Assembly (NCBI GenBank): GCA_019925795.1
Contig: CM034314.1
Coordinates: forward strand, 77,124,780-77,188,779
DNA from: Dendrobium chrysotoxum
Taxonomy: Eukaryota; Streptophyta; Magnoliopsida; Asparagales; Orchidaceae
DNA length: 64,000 bases
Direction: 5' to 3'
Shown: piece by piece, positions 23,901-36,594 of the stretch
Layout: each line of letters starts with the position of its first letter
Numbering within the stretch: the first letter of the stretch is position 1
Made by a program: the position numbers and the translations under genes
Notes under the pieces: model-generated
What the model was told of the DNA's origin: nothing
Database searches by the model: none
The model's input: the letters and a program-made list of their open reading frames with translations, nothing else

Positions 23901-26900
23901 GTCTCTTATAGGAAGATTTTATATGTTGCTTTGTTTGAAAGATGCTTTGAGTCGTTTTGGAGATTTGGGGTTTTATGAAGGGTTTTGCATTGGAGACATT
24001 TGATGTTAGATGACTCTTTCAGTTCTCTTTTTATGGATGCATTTTCTCTCTTATTTGTTTTTGGTCTCAAAGGCGAGTTTCAAAAGAAATGTGAGTTGAA
24101 AGTTTTATTCGGATTTTGGTTTCAAGATTGGGTTTTCTTCTCTGTCGCTTTGAGTTTTATACGAAAGTGATTTGGGTGATTGTGTCAAGTCTTTCGAGTG
24201 CTTTCTTAAATCGTGGGAATATTAAATAGCATCCAAATTCTCCCGCCTCTTATTTGCATTTGGCTTAAATGCTGAATGGGAATAAGGGTGGGGCAAAGGC
24301 ATGTTTGGACTTTGACAGAGCATGCCTATCAATGAGATGCTAACATTCCATAAAAATAATAAATAAAGACCGTTTTGGAGCAATATAGGAGAGTTCCTAC
24401 AAACTCAGGCAGTCTCGGAGAGCAAACAACCAAGTTAACATCCAGACAAAGGAAAAGGTATGTTTTCATTTAATAGCATTTTATTTTGATTATTTGCATA
24501 TTGAACATGATTCTGCTCTCATCCAATCCTTGTTCTTTTCTTTGTTCTTTGCGAGGTACTCTTGGGAAGGCAAAAGCAAGGAGCAACTGGAGCACTAGAC
24601 GAAGGAGCTTGGACAGTCGGATCCGAGCATCAGTCGCCCCCATTCATTCTGACGGGGGTGCTACGGGCGATACCACCGGGTCATAGCCCCAGGTGTTGTG
24701 AGTTTTCTTAAAACTCAGATAGCCTCTAGGGAGCCTATCTGTGTGTACGTTCCCCTACCCTTTAGGACCTTATAGAAACTTCAATTATTAGATTATTTTC
24801 ATGTCTCATTTTATTATAGATCCTTGAACCCAGTTACACATGTGCGAATGTCTAAGGGGTTAGAAACATCTCTTTATCTCCTATAACACTAGTGACACCT
24901 AAGGACAAAAATTAAGGACTGAGTCTTAGAGAACTTAGACTTAGGATGCATGCTCCCTTAGGATAGAAACACTAAACATAGAAAACCTAGTGACATATCT
25001 CCCTAGGGCTAGTTTGCCTTAAGTCATTAATAAAACAATAAAATCAATCATAATCTAAATCAGAAATGCATTAAAACGCTTAATCTTCAATCAAATTATA
25101 ACCAGCATACGAAATCACTAGGAGATAAAACTTGAACATGAATTCGAATTAAACCTCACTAACTTATTTATCATCCTTTAATTAAATATTAACTGAATAA
25201 AATTCATCAAAACAAACTCAAATCTTAGGAGTTACAAAATTGGGAAGCTAATCTAACTCGAACCTAAAAGACCTTATAATACCCAAACTTTGAAAATTCA
25301 TAACTAATTATAGAAAAATCCAAATCAAGTGAATTAAAAAACACTCAACTCTAATTAAAGTCTACTATTCATTAAAAATAGTAACTTTCCAAAAATCAAC
25401 CTAATTTGAAAAGTCAACTCTCCGGTCAACCGTAGTTCAATAACTAGGGCCCGAACCTCCTAAAATCATAACTTTGCCTAGAAAACTCCAAATTCAACAA
25501 ACTAACAGTCTAATTACTCATGGTAAGGTCTAGTATTTAATAAAATACTAACTCCCTTAGACCCAACCTGTTTCTAATAATCCCCTTTTGGACCCCTTTT
25601 AGCCTAGTATATAGGTGGACCCCGGACCTTCTAAAACTCGCTAATATAACTTAAACTTTAAAGATTACTACCATAACTATTAAAATAGATCCACAAACTA
25701 AACTAACTAAAAAAAATGGATCCTAATTCACTAATATTTGAACTTTAAATAAAATTTTCTTTTCAGATCTTCAACAAACTGGATTTTTTTTTTTTGATAA
25801 CTTCAACTAAATACCAACTTAGGATCTACCTCAGCCACACAGCCTTTACACACACATAGACTTGTTTGCTAGGGCACCACTTCTAGTTCTAGGTTAGGCC
25901 GGTGTTTTACTTTTTCTGTTTCTGTGCTGTGACATTCTTGCATGTGGCACGTGTGCTGGTTGATATGATTTATTGTGAGTGTTTATTTTATTACTGTACT
26001 GCACTTTACTTGTGATATTTTTTTGCTTGTGCGTTAGATCTACCCCTAGGCTAGGGACGTTTTATACTGACTCAGTCTTATGTAGGTGGCCATGCTCACG
26101 CAGCGCTAAAATAAATGGGGGCTAATATGATAAATCATAAATTATAGATGCTTGCTACAGGTGCTCCAGAATGCTTAGCCCCCAAATAAATTAGAGCGTG
26201 GCTAAGTGTGTTTATTTTTCTGCATAGATATAACTGCTTGAGACGTGACATATAAACTGCTTGGGATGTTTTATTAGGATAACCTTGCAGGGTCAGTCTG
26301 GGTCTAGATTTTCTTTTTCATAATGTAATTTGATATAATTCATATCGAGTTGTGAAAGTCTTTAAAGGCAAGGAATTTCAGATACTCGGTACCCAAAGAG
26401 AAAAAGAAAGGCCCTTCACAGGGAATTTCTCATTCATTTGGGTACCCTTCCAGAGAACGATCCGAAGGAGGGCGATCTAAAGGAGGATGATCTGAAGAAA
26501 GACGGTCCACTCGAAGATGAAGATTTGAAGACGAAATGCCTTGTATTTAAGACTTGTGTCATTCAATAGGATTAGAATCCAGGATGTTGTCGGTGGGGCC
26601 TGGCCACCATTACTTTTCTGCAGACCCTGGGTTGTACTTATACGGCACTTACCGTGGACTGTGGACTTTTCTTTACTCTACTCTGTGGATTTATATTGAT
26701 TTGTTTATTTTATGTGCGCAGTAGAAATTGCCTGCTTTTCTTAGGTTTCTTTCTTGTATGTGCTTGGCCTGATTTCGCTAGGCTCTTTAGGAATAAAATT
26801 TTTCTACTCGTAATTAATACTTAAAAATTTAAGAAATAAATAACATAGAAATGTAACGATATAGGGAATAGCCGGAATCGTCTGGGGTCGCATGCATATC

Positions 26901-27963
26901 AATGCATTCTCTCCCTCCTTGCTATAAGACACTTCCCCGCTTGCGGGCAGAGTCCAGATAATCTAACCTATGAGGATGAGGTGCTGGATCTGGGGAAGCC
27001 TAGTCTTTTCTAAAAACTATTTTATAAGCCTTTTTTAAAATTCTATGCATATTCGATTTGAGATCATTAACCAGCATGTATTGCATTAGAAACTAATTAA
27101 AGTAAAATTTTAATTGCATTAGTCTTAGGAGCATACACCCTACATAAGTCCAGGGCCAGTTAGGAAACTCTCTAGACGTCGGCCCTACTTCCGATAACCA
27201 AAATACCTACCCATCTCTCATAAAGACTTGGACAGCATGGATTTTATACGATTAGGTGGTTAGCTGGCTTTCCTTTACAGGCAGGATATAAGCCCAGAAT
27301 GCATTAGTTAGGACACGGGTGTTAGTGTTGCGTAGAACACTAAACCCACCATAGATTTAGGATTCAAGGCTACTATTGTTCCGTAGTACGCCTCATCAGT
27401 AGGTAGGTTTTCTGTCTTCCAGAGACCATAAGCCCTACATATCCACATCACACTGATGACGCCACCTCCAGCCTTCTCTCCTGCATGCTCTGAGTGCATG
27501 ACTTTTAGTTTCTCCACTTTCTTCCCACTACCTTAGTCCCTCCGGATGCTGATGTGAGCCGTGCATGTTGACTAAGCCAGTTTGAGCCCTTCTTTTCCTT
27601 TGAGTAGGATTTCTTAGTCTCCGCCCTATGTGCCAATCCCAATTTAGAAAGAATAATGTAGAATCCTTAATCGAGAGTATTCTCAGGCCCCAGCTTGAGA
27701 TGTAATTAACCACGGGGGCTTGCGCCCGTGGGAAACCGAATCCCACTCTCAAATAAACCCCATTCGAGCTGATGTATCGAGTGGGGGAAACCCTTTGTGA
27801 TGATAAGGTCATATATATTGTTACCCATCGGGATGTGCTGGTGAGAGCCACTATCCTCAATGGTTAATCGTATGCATGATCGAATCTGCCCTTCCATTGG
27901 CAACAGATACCGTCTCCCCTCGCGGGGCGATGGTGTTTGTCTGTGTCCTTTCAGAGGTCCACA
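20976..27963 (+). mobile_element. Giant solo LTR (Tat/Ogre-like), 6988 bp
   Basis: Starts TGTTGACC and ends GGTCCACA, flanked by the 5-bp duplication GATAT (20971-20975 and 27964-27968), and it splits an RT codon run exactly. No gag/pol reading frame is present and I find no terminal direct repeat, so it reads as a single LTR. The last ~300 bp share CCTTAATCGA, GTAATTAAC, a hairpin with loop GGCTTGCG and a GAAACC flank with the 5' LTR of the Tat element at 55681-55751. A GC-rich block lies at 21385-21900 and a CACGTG box at 25948-25953. It could also contain nested insertions that I did not resolve. Confidence 0.78.
27710..27731 (+). other. Conserved LTR stem-loop, copy 1
   Basis: A 7-bp perfect stem CCACGGG/CCCGTGG closes the loop GGCTTGCG, flanked by AATTAA on the left and GAAACC on the right. 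The same loop and flanks occur at 55724-55745 with a different but still perfectly paired stem. Confidence 0.75.
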
Positions 27964-27968
27964 GATAT

Positions 27969-29537
27969 TACAAAGAGATATTGGCCTAAAATCCCTAATG
28001 TTGTCAGCATGATGATATTTAGGAATAAGGGCCAGAGTAGTAGCTTTCACACATCTAGGAAGATAATATTTTGTAAAAAAAGACCTAACTGCCTTGTAAA
28101 TAATTGGACCAGAAATAGATCAAGATTGTTTATATAAATCAAATTAAAACCCATCCGATCTAGGGGTCGAGGAAGAGGACCCCCAAAAAATAGCATATTT
28201 AATCTTCTCATCAGAAATCGGCTCCAAGATGAAGGGATATAGGAATCTAGGATTGTTTTGCTAAGGAGAATGAATCTAATATCTGTAATACTAGGGGGAG
28301 GAGAGTTGAATAACTCTTTAAAATGTTGAATTAAATTTCATTTGCTGACATTAGGCTCAATATTCAAACCCAACAATGTAGCCAAAATAGCCTTCTTGTT
28401 ATAATAACCCCTCTTTTTGATTTTAGAATACAAAAAAAATTAGATCCTCTTCTCCATGCAAAAGCTAATTAACTTTGGATCTTTGGATGATCCAAGTAGA
28501 CCAAATGGAAATAGAGTTGTCCAATTTTCCATTGATTTGTTTAAGAGATCCACATAAAGCCTAGTTTAAGGGGTCATTCTCAAGCAAGGATTGACATGCC
28601 TGTTGCTCAGAAAGCGATTAAGAGTAAGCTCTAGAAAAATGGTTGGAGGAAGCCCAATCTTGGTATCTAACGTTTAGTTCAAGCAACTTAAGCTTGCGAT
28701 ATAAATTAGAAATGGGGTTCCCTTGTGCATGAAATGTAAAAACAAGATAAGAGAGTCCCAGAAGGTAGGGATCTTACACCAAAAGTTCTTGTATAATAAT
28801 ATGTGCTTGAAAGTAGTAATACCATCTGAATTGAGAATGATAGGGTAGTGGTCTGATATATAGTAATTAAGCACTCTATAATAAGAGTTTGGGTAGGAAT
28901 CAATCCAGCTGCCATTAAATAAAACATGGTTAAGCTTGGGATGAATCAGGTTGTCAGTTCTTTGGTTGAACCAAATGTACAAGTTACCCGTATAGAAAAG
29001 TTCCGAGAGATTTGTATAAAAAATTATGTTGTTAAATTGGCTAAGTTTGTTGTGATTGACCACATTTCTACCAACCTTTTTTTATTGGAAGTGACAGCAA
29101 TTGAAATCATCTATAACCACCCAGGGATAGTTATTATGAGGCTTAATATTCCTCATATCATTCCACAAAATTTATTGTTCTTCTAAAGAGTTAGATGCAT
29201 AGATGACGGATAAAGGAGGTAAAGAAGCAACATGCACCATACAAGAAATCATCTGGGTCATGGAATGCGTGGGACTAAAGCTAATCCTTTCAATGTTCCA
29301 TTTTAACCAAATTCTACCTGATTTAGCTAGGTTGAAGATGTGGCAAGTGGCTTCATTTTGAGAAATGTAATGAGAAGAGCAAAACCAAGGGCCTTGGAGA
29401 GAAGAAAATTGGATTCCATTTTCAAGAAGGCAGATCATATCTAGACAAAAATTACTGACAAGCTATTTGCAGCTAAGCACCTTATCAGGGTGGTTAAAGC
29501 CCTTGATATTCCATGCTACTATAGGAGGTAAAGACAT
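27969..29537 (-). pseudogene. L1 ORF2, proximal part: endonuclease and RT start
   Basis: Starts at ATG 29537 (MSLPPIVAWNIKGFNHP), typical of plant L1 endonuclease. WNIERISFSP follows, then DDFNCC near 29090. Next are a GNLYIWFNQ segment and SDHYPI near 28840, all endonuclease signatures in order. RT begins with TLALIPKYHHADNIRDFRPISLCN at about 27970-28045, and the 7-kb LTR interrupts right after it. It has several frameshifts and stops, including one in the endonuclease. The start lies about 20 bases after the ORF1 stop. Confidence 0.83.
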
Positions 29538-29556
29538 TAGTGCTTATAAGAGAGAG

Positions 29557-30917
29557 TTAAGCCATTTTTAAGGACTTTGCCTCTATTACTCTTGTGGAAT
29601 TATTGAGAGGAAGAACTTGTGGGATTTTTGGTAGGGGAATCCATAGTTTTGGATGAAATGACACCAGTATCATTTTGGAGGAGAGAGCTTTTAGTAGGGT
29701 TTGCGATGGTTGATGTTGGATCAACATGGGATTTTGGATTAACATGGGATTGAGACTCTAAAGCTGTGGCAGAGTTGTCAGGGTGATTGAACTCGTTCTA
29801 AGCTTGTAAGGCTTCAAACCTATTGGGAGATAGGATGGGATTATGGGAGGAGGAGGTTGGGTTACAGGTCTTTGAAGGAGTTTCATTAGTGGGGGGAGTC
29901 AGGTTAGGAATGGTGGTGTTGTGGACAAAGGTGGAAGGGGGAATGTCAACTAATAGGCAAATAACTTGGGAGGGAATGAGGATGGAGGATTTGGGAGTGG
30001 ATCTCGGGATAGAGGATGTGGGGTTTGGTGAGGAGTGGGAGGTGGGGGTGGAGGTTGATAAAGGGGGTTAGGGAGGACGACTTGAGCTATGGCTCAAGCT
30101 GCGGCCACTGGGAGGATGGGGTGGAGGTGGGTGGGGGAGAAGGGTTGGAAGGGCAGGAGGAAGCAGAGTGGGTGTGGGAACGATAGTGGAGACATGGAGA
30201 TGGGCGCCATTCGTATTAACTTTTGAGTTTAGAAATTCTTCCTTCAATAGAAATTTGGATTTCTTCAAGGTAGGTGGCAATGTTATCAACTTGGACACAA
30301 ACACGAGCAAACATAAGTCTGGATTTAAAAGCAATGAGGGAATCAATTGTTAGGGGAACACGAATTTTGGTCGCAATCTTGGAAATGCCAAACGAAGTCC
30401 AGCAATAGAGGGGAAGGTCATGGATCTTGAACCAGATCGGAACATAGGAGAATTCTTCACATTTGGGGGTGAAGTGGGGTGACCATTTCTGAAAAATGAA
30501 AAGTTTGCCTAGAAAAAACCATGCTCCAACGGACCACACCATATCATAGTCCTCAGCATAAGAGAACTTAAGCATAAAGAAACCCTCACTTAAGGAAAGG
30601 AGTTTGAGTTGACCTTTGAGGTTCCACGCTTTGTTTACAGCTGCTAGAAGAGCTTCATAGAAAGGGCGCTTACCCATCAAATAATCAAGCAGACCAAGGT
30701 TTCATTCCTCAAAAGCTTTAGATACTTCCTCAGTAAAATATGGGATTATCTCCTCAGGGATGGGAAAAGAAGAGATTTTGAAGCCATTCAAAGCAGGTTC
30801 TCGTGCAGCGGCTATATGGTTCTAATTAAGTGGAGGGAATCGGGAAGGAGGGGCAGCTGGCTGAGGGCAGGAGGAGTTGGGTAGGGGGGAAAATCAGAGT
30901 TAAACTAGGAGGGATCC
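29557..30917 (-). pseudogene. L1 ORF1, DUF4283-like nucleic-acid-binding protein remnant
   Basis: The clearest open part, 30216-30680 (154 codons), contains KLLSLSEGFFMLKFSYAEDY, VGAWFFLGK, YVPIWFKIHDLPLYCW and KIATKIRVPLTIDS. This matches the DUF4283 domain of plant L1 ORF1. A proline-rich tail follows down to 29557, out of frame in places. A possible start is near 30917. Frame breaks at about 30070-30216 disable it. Confidence 0.75.
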
Positions 30918-31998
30918 ATGGGGCCTCCCTCCAAGCGAAGCCGGGAGGTGGCGGGAAGAAGGGAAGCCAAAATCGCAAGGAGAGAGGGCGGCTATGGTTT
31001 CAAAGATATGCTTTTCTTCTTTTTTTTTTTTCTTTTGTAATCTTAAGATATTAGAAAGAATGATTAACATGATTATGAAATTTTGATTTGAAATATTTAA
31101 AAAATCCTTCAAAATAATATTTAAAAAAAAATTAATGTAATTAAAAGAGGAGCTTCTTATAATTTAAAATTTGTCAAGGGTTGTATCGCAACTTCAATTG
31201 ACTAAATTCCATATAAAAAATCATTGGGCCTTGCTGTTGAACACTGGATTGTGAATAACTGGCATTCAATTATTATTTTTTGTTTATTATATTTTTGAAA
31301 ACCTACCAACACTATCAAATTCATTCATTATTTGTTGAGTAAGATATATATATTCCTCCATAGTTCAACCTTTTTATAGTTGAAAAATAATAATAGTTTT
31401 AGATTTATTTGATGTAAACTTTGTTCATTAATTATATTGCAATATGAACCAACCATCTATTACCCATATGGTTTTAATTTACTATGAAACATTATTCCTT
31501 CTCAATGTCCTACTTCTATTTTGTTCCCCCCCAAAAAAAAAGCTATTCACAATGATATCATTTAACAAGTTTGAATAATCTATCACTTGACTTCTAATAA
31601 TGTCATTATCATTCAAACAGTGTTGATGTGACCTTATTAGAGTAAATACCATACTCTTCAATTGCTGAAGGTCATAAATAAAGTCTTCTCTATTGATTGG
31701 TACATTGAATCCTATAAAAAGTTTATATAGGTAATATATTTTTTAAATTAGATCAAGATAATAATTTTCTTAAAAATTTATGAAATATAAAAACAGCTTC
31801 TCTCTATAAATAAAAATTTATGAAAAACAATAAAAAAAGTTTTATAGAAATAGATTTATGATAGTTTTATAGAAAAAAAATGTTTTAAGTATATCCTTAA
31901 ATTTCTTTTATGGATTGCTTGCGTTGGAGCATGACTTGAATGGCAAGTGAATAAATTTTTTATTTGTGATCTATAGTCTTTCTTGCAATATTTTCATA

Positions 31999-32139
31999 GA
32001 CTTAGGTTTCGTTTGAGACAACTTTTTTAGTGTTTTTTAAGGCAGCTTTTTAATACAAAAATTTTAAGAACTTAAAATTTTTGTATTAAAAAGTTGCTTT
32101 AAAAAATAATAAGAAAGTTATCTCAAATAAAGATTTAGG
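31999..32139. repeat. MITE-like fold-back element
   Basis: Arms of about 65 bases pair across a short centre. The left arm runs from GACTTAGGTTTCGTTTGAGA to CAGCTTTTTAATACAAAAATTTTAAG. The right arm is its imperfect complement ending TCTCAAATAAAGATTTAGG. A partial relative of the inner arm occurs at about 820-850. The long hairpin form is typical of a small non-autonomous transposon. Confidence 0.7.
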
Positions 32140-32148
32140 AACTGTTTG

Positions 32149-32303
32149 AGAAAAAAAATTTCTGTACGGTCACCGAACGGCGTCCAGAGACGAAAGAGAA
32201 TGTGTCACGTCATTTTTTTCGTTGTGCACCGCTCGGTACTGGGTGACATGGCACGTTTGATTCGCCTCCAAACCGTTCGATGACTGCACAGAACAATTTC
32301 TCC
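32149..32303. repeat. Second MITE-like inverted repeat
   Basis: The left arm CTGTACGGTCACCGAACGG (about 32162-32180) pairs with CCGTTCGATGACTGCACAG (about 32273-32291). Weaker pairing extends outward to AATTTCTCC. The roughly 155-bp size fits a small terminal-inverted-repeat element. Confidence 0.55.
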
Positions 32304-32849
32304 TATTTGAGATTATTTTCTCATTGTTTTGCTTTCAAATAGCAGCTACAATTTCATTTGACTACTACTATTTTCTTGTTTTCTCATTGCTTGCCAAAAT
32401 TTATGCTGTTGAAAGCTACTTTTAACTTTTTTTTATATGAACTTCATAATTAACTTCATAAAATATTATAATCGTTACAATTTACAAACAATCTCTTAAT
32501 AAAAAAATAATTCACCAAAGAGCCTCATATTCGAGTAATATTTAAATTACTTAAAAAAAATCTTCCCAAATTAATACTCTTAAAATACTCCAGTTAAAAA
32601 CTTCGCCTATGACGTCTATGTCTATGTAGTACAAAATATTTATAGTGAAAGTAGTTGGATTTTTTTCCAAAAGAAAAGAAAGAATAGTTGGATTTAGTGA
32701 TGTGACTGATGCTGGAAGCGGTTGGCCGTCGAGTGGATTAAAACAAAAGATGCTAAAATTGTGGAAAGCCTTTTTTTAATGGGCTATTTGATTTGATGTA
32801 AAAAAAAAATATTTTAAATTTAAGGATTTTGAGAAGTATTTAGTTTGAA

Positions 32850-33636
32850 ACAAGGCTTTGAAAATCAAATCCGTCGCAAACCGATCGGCCGGCCGGGTAT
32901 GATTTACTATAAAACTAATTTTACATAAAGCCGCTATCGAACTGGCGGTTCGACCGCCGAACGCTAAATCGGTACGGGATTTGAATAACTGGGTGGTTCA
33001 TTTGAAAAATGATTTGAGCCGTTAAAACTAAATAGGATGGCTTAAAATTAACTAAGATAAAGCTTATACTTATACGAAACGAAAAAAAATAAAAATAAAA
33101 ATAAAAACCCTTTCTACACTTGTTCCTATTCGCCCGACTCGCCGTTTGTTTCGCGAAGCCACAAGGAAGAAGGAACTGAAGAAGAGCGTGCTCGACTCCT
33201 CTCCAACCCACTGCTATGAGTTCATCACTTTTTCTACTCGGCCCTCGCTCTATTTCGTTCTCCTCGCATTCACGACGTGTTCTTTGATTCTGCATTTACT
33301 ATTATTTTGAGAGGCTTTTTTATTAGCATGTGGTATCCAAAGATTGAAGAAGATGTTGTGTTCTTTCATTCATAGTCTGATTTCTTTTAGAAAAGAAACT
33401 GCATAATAATAATGTATTTAATTTTAAATTTATCGAATGTATTTGTTATATTTTTTATGTTTTATATTATGATTATGTTCAATTTTCATTATATATTTAC
33501 AAATAGTTGTGTCATTATTATAATATTTAAAAATCATAAGTATTTATTACGCTATCCGGTTCGACCCTGGTCGAACCATCTAACCGCTAACCTCTCATTC
33601 CAGTTCATTATCCGGTTCGATTTTCAAAGCCTTGAT
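32850..33636. mobile_element. Putative non-autonomous terminal-inverted-repeat element
   Basis: The ends are inverted copies of ACAAGGCTTTGAAAATC (right end reads GATTTTCAAAGCCTTGA). TTTGAA flanks both sides as a possible short target duplication. Just inside both ends are GGTTCGAC/GAACCGG-rich subterminal stretches. The middle (33110-33300) is less AT-rich and could be captured sequence, but I recognise no protein in it. Confidence 0.5.
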
Positions 33637-34059
33637 TTGAAGTAAAATAAATGTAGTGTAAAATATAAATGTATTTGAAATTTATCTTCTATTTTTTGGA
33701 GCATTTGAAATTCCTCAAATTTAGACGAGTTATAAATACACAGAAAATTCATTGCAATTATGATCGGTCGTTATCTTCACGCTTAGGTCATCAACCACCT
33801 GCGAGCGCCACTGCCATACGCTTGCCACAGTGTGGTTTAGCATATTTTTAATTAATTAGTAGAAAAATTACATGATTAAATCTTAATCTCACCACCTTAG
33901 AATATTTAATTATAATTTTTTATTTATTTTATAAAAATTATTGTTGAGAAATAACTTTTTATAACTATCATTTAATATAAGTATATAACAGCTGCCGACT
34001 TTTTTAAAAAACATATAATTCTCATAATTATAATTATAAAAAAAAAATCAACATCTTTC

Positions 34060-34134
34060 ACCCCAAAGCGATTACAGCTTTGAGGGATCTCAGAGGATCT
34101 ATAAATTGCAAGGAGCCGAAGGGTCACAGCTATG

Positions 34135-34173
<39 letters not shown>

Positions 34174-34189
34174 GAAGCGAGGTTCAAAG
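34060..34189 (+). other. Candidate 5' UTR exon of the CBL gene
   Basis: The (GA)n tract is followed by GCTGAAGCGAGGTTCAAAG and a consensus-like donor (G/GTAGG) at 34190. A matching acceptor, TTCCATATAG, ends at 36570, 24 bases before the CBL ATG. This would make a 2.4-kb leader intron. It is inference from splice signals only, and the transcription start is not visible. Confidence 0.3.
34139..34168. repeat. (GA)n microsatellite
   Basis: An uninterrupted GA dinucleotide run. It sits in the candidate leader region of the CBL gene, where GA/CT tracts are common in plants. Confidence 0.9.
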
Positions 34190-35056
34190 GTAGGTTATTG
34201 TTATTTCCTGCGGGAAGGATTGTTCGCGAATGCTTCCAAGCTGCCATTTGGATTCTATATGTTTACATTCTGAAAGAAATTATTGTTTTCCTTTTAGCGA
34301 AAGTGTCAAATTTTCTAGTTTTTTATTGCCGTAATGCGTTCTGGATAAACTGAGATCATGGACCCCTCACTCGATATATTGAGCTTTCGAATTCTTTCTG
34401 CTCCTTGAATTTTCACCAAGTGGTGAAAGAAGGATTCATTAGAAATCTATTTTCCTTTCCTTGTCGTCTTCTTGTCATTGCGCTGGATTTCTTCTTGATT
34501 TTTCTTGGTTTTAATAGCTTTATCCATTGTTGTTCTGTAGCTCTTGAACCGAGTTAATGGTGGTTTTGCCTCATTTCTTAATTTGAAGGTGAACCAAAGG
34601 AAAACTGACCTGTTTCATTTCTTACGGGCTTATTCTGTTGAAGACTTAGCATGTCACGTGAGTTGAGATTATGATTAATCTACTCAAATGTTGTCAATTT
34701 GATCGGTTGAATTACTTATCACATGTCTGCTAATTTTATCTGATCAACTGCTCTATTTTTATTAGAGGTAAATTACATCTTTTCTTCTGCTAAGCAGAAA
34801 AAAATTATGCACGACTCTGATCTCAAACCAAACATTCTGAACTCTAAAGCAGGAGTTTGACCATCTGAATTGCTGTTTTTCTTTTCATTCTTTGGAAGTT
34901 TTCTGTTTCTGAACCATAGGGGAAATATTGCCGTAAGATTCTATTACGCATTGGTGGAGATAGAGGTATTGAAGGATTCATACATGAAAAACAAAATTAA
35001 GATGAGAAGCACAAGCCTTTTGGAGTGAGGAATGTAAATTTTGATAATTTTCTCAC

Positions 35057-36316
35057 GTAAATTGCCTCCCTTGTGTAGAATTTCGTGGCATATTTTTGCT
35101 TCCAGAATATAAAACTTTGCAGATCATCTGCTCTTCATAATCATGAACGAATCTAGTGTGTGTAACTTGGGCCGACTGGCTCAGGTTTGCTCCACTTAGT
35201 TACCTAATCGAGTGTCCCGGGGCTCTTTCATCCTCATTAAGGAGAAAACTTTGGGCATTTGAAAAGTACAATAAATTCTCATTTTCTTAATGAAATAACC
35301 ATAAATATTGGATATCTATCGAGGACTCCACCTTTGAATCTTCGGGAGGGGGACTCCCCACCCTCTTCCAACTCCTGCGGCGACCTTACCACAAAAGTGA
35401 GCCTGGATTAAGTCTATATAGCTCATTTTCCTTGTAGGATAAACATTAGGGAAAAAAAATTGGCAAAAAATCAAGATTTGAAGGGAAAATGCATAAAAGG
35501 AGCGATCATCAATGTTAATATATCCAAGTTTCAAAAAGACAATAAGTTGAGTCATGGATAGCTTCAATCGATGTTATGTCAGCTGTTTGGTGAGGTCATT
35601 CACTTCTCTTACCTATTTGTTTTGCTATAGATCTCAATAATCGAGGTCTCTCCTAGAAAGTTTGCCAAAGGAGCTCTGCTTCAAAAATATCATGCCTCCT
35701 TCAAATTATTATTTTTGCTTAATTATTTGTAACTCATTTTAGACGTTTATGTTGTAGTGATTAATAACAAAATTATGAGATTGAATGCTTTTAAAGCTTA
35801 ATTTAAGCATGTATTATATGAATTTTAAGAGGATTGGATTTATGATAATTATGTTTATTTTCTTATAGTGTCCCTATTGAAAAATTTTCTAGATTTGCCC
35901 CCTTTCACAGTAGTATGAATCTTGTGCAGACATTTATGAATTTTTGTCTACTAAGTGGCCAACACTTAAATTAGGAAGAGAACCATGAATTTCTACAATA
36001 TAATAAAACTGGCTAGAGAGAATGTAAGGAAGTGGGGTTTATGAAGTTGCCATAATTTCATTCATGAGGATAGTATAAATTTCATGATAATTTCTTAAAC
36101 CTCTCTTCCATCCAGTTTCTCTAACCAGTTTTCTTATATATGGCAGAGATCTTTCATTTTCTTTTCAAAGTTATCTTTGGGCATTCAGTAGACAGAAGAT
36201 TCATAATTATCTTCATAAGATTCATGCTATTGTAAAGATCAGATTGGCTGCAAAGTGTCGTATTTTGGGAGCAAAAATGCGCCATGAAATTCGAACAAGG
36301 GAGGCAATTTACTTAT
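35057..36316. repeat. Inverted repeat pair upstream of the CBL coding start
   Basis: About 80-110 bases at 35057-35165 (AAATTGCCTCCCTTG, TTCGTGGCATATTTTTGCTTCC, ACTTTGCAG) recur inverted at about 36205-36316. A second, nested fold-back lies at 35998-36140 (AAACTGG-AGAGA to TCTCT-CCAGTTTT). They may be decayed transposon ends. They lie in the putative leader intron. Confidence 0.55.
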
Positions 36317-36594
36317 TGTAGCCTGAGGTTCGATAAATATCATCCGGTTAACTTTTTCATCCCATAATCCTTAAAATAAAGGGTGCTATCTCCGAATTGC
36401 ATGGCAGTAGCTATCTTCTAATTGCATGCGAACTTCCGTGCTATTTGTGCAAGTGTACAGTTCATGATGGACAGTTTTTCCGTGATAGATTTATTGAAAT
36501 TTCTCCCTTTTCAAAAGGCTGACTTGATTACAGCAACCAAAATAAAATAGTTGAATTTGTTTCCATATAGAACTTGGACATACTCGCTTCTTTT

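Larger units (their letters stand above)
18502..31032 (-). mobile_element. Full-length-type L1 LINE, interrupted by an LTR insertion
   Basis: Minus-strand L1 with a GC-rich 5' end (about 30900-31032), ORF1 (DUF4283-like) and ORF2 (endonuclease, reverse transcriptase, zinc-binding RT-associated domain). A 12-bp direct repeat TTTTGTAATCTT flanks it at 18490-18501 and 31033-31044, as expected for target-primed insertion. A 6988-bp LTR plus 5-bp TSD sits inside the RT. Removing it leaves about 5.5 kb, a normal plant L1 length. Frameshifts and stops show it is inactive. Its 3' end is duplicated at 14770-15141. Confidence 0.88.
31045..34100. other. Intergenic DNA with fold-back elements, upstream of the CBL gene
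   Basis: No host coding sequence was recognised. It contains the inverted repeats listed separately (31999-32139, 32149-32303, 32850-33636) and AT-rich single-copy sequence. Confidence 0.5.

Noticed and set aside
20976..27963. Possible LARD or TRIM element with two LTRs
   Set aside because: I found no second copy of the TGTTGACC start followed by matching sequence, and no primer site inside, so a solo LTR is the simpler reading. Nested insertions cannot be ruled out.
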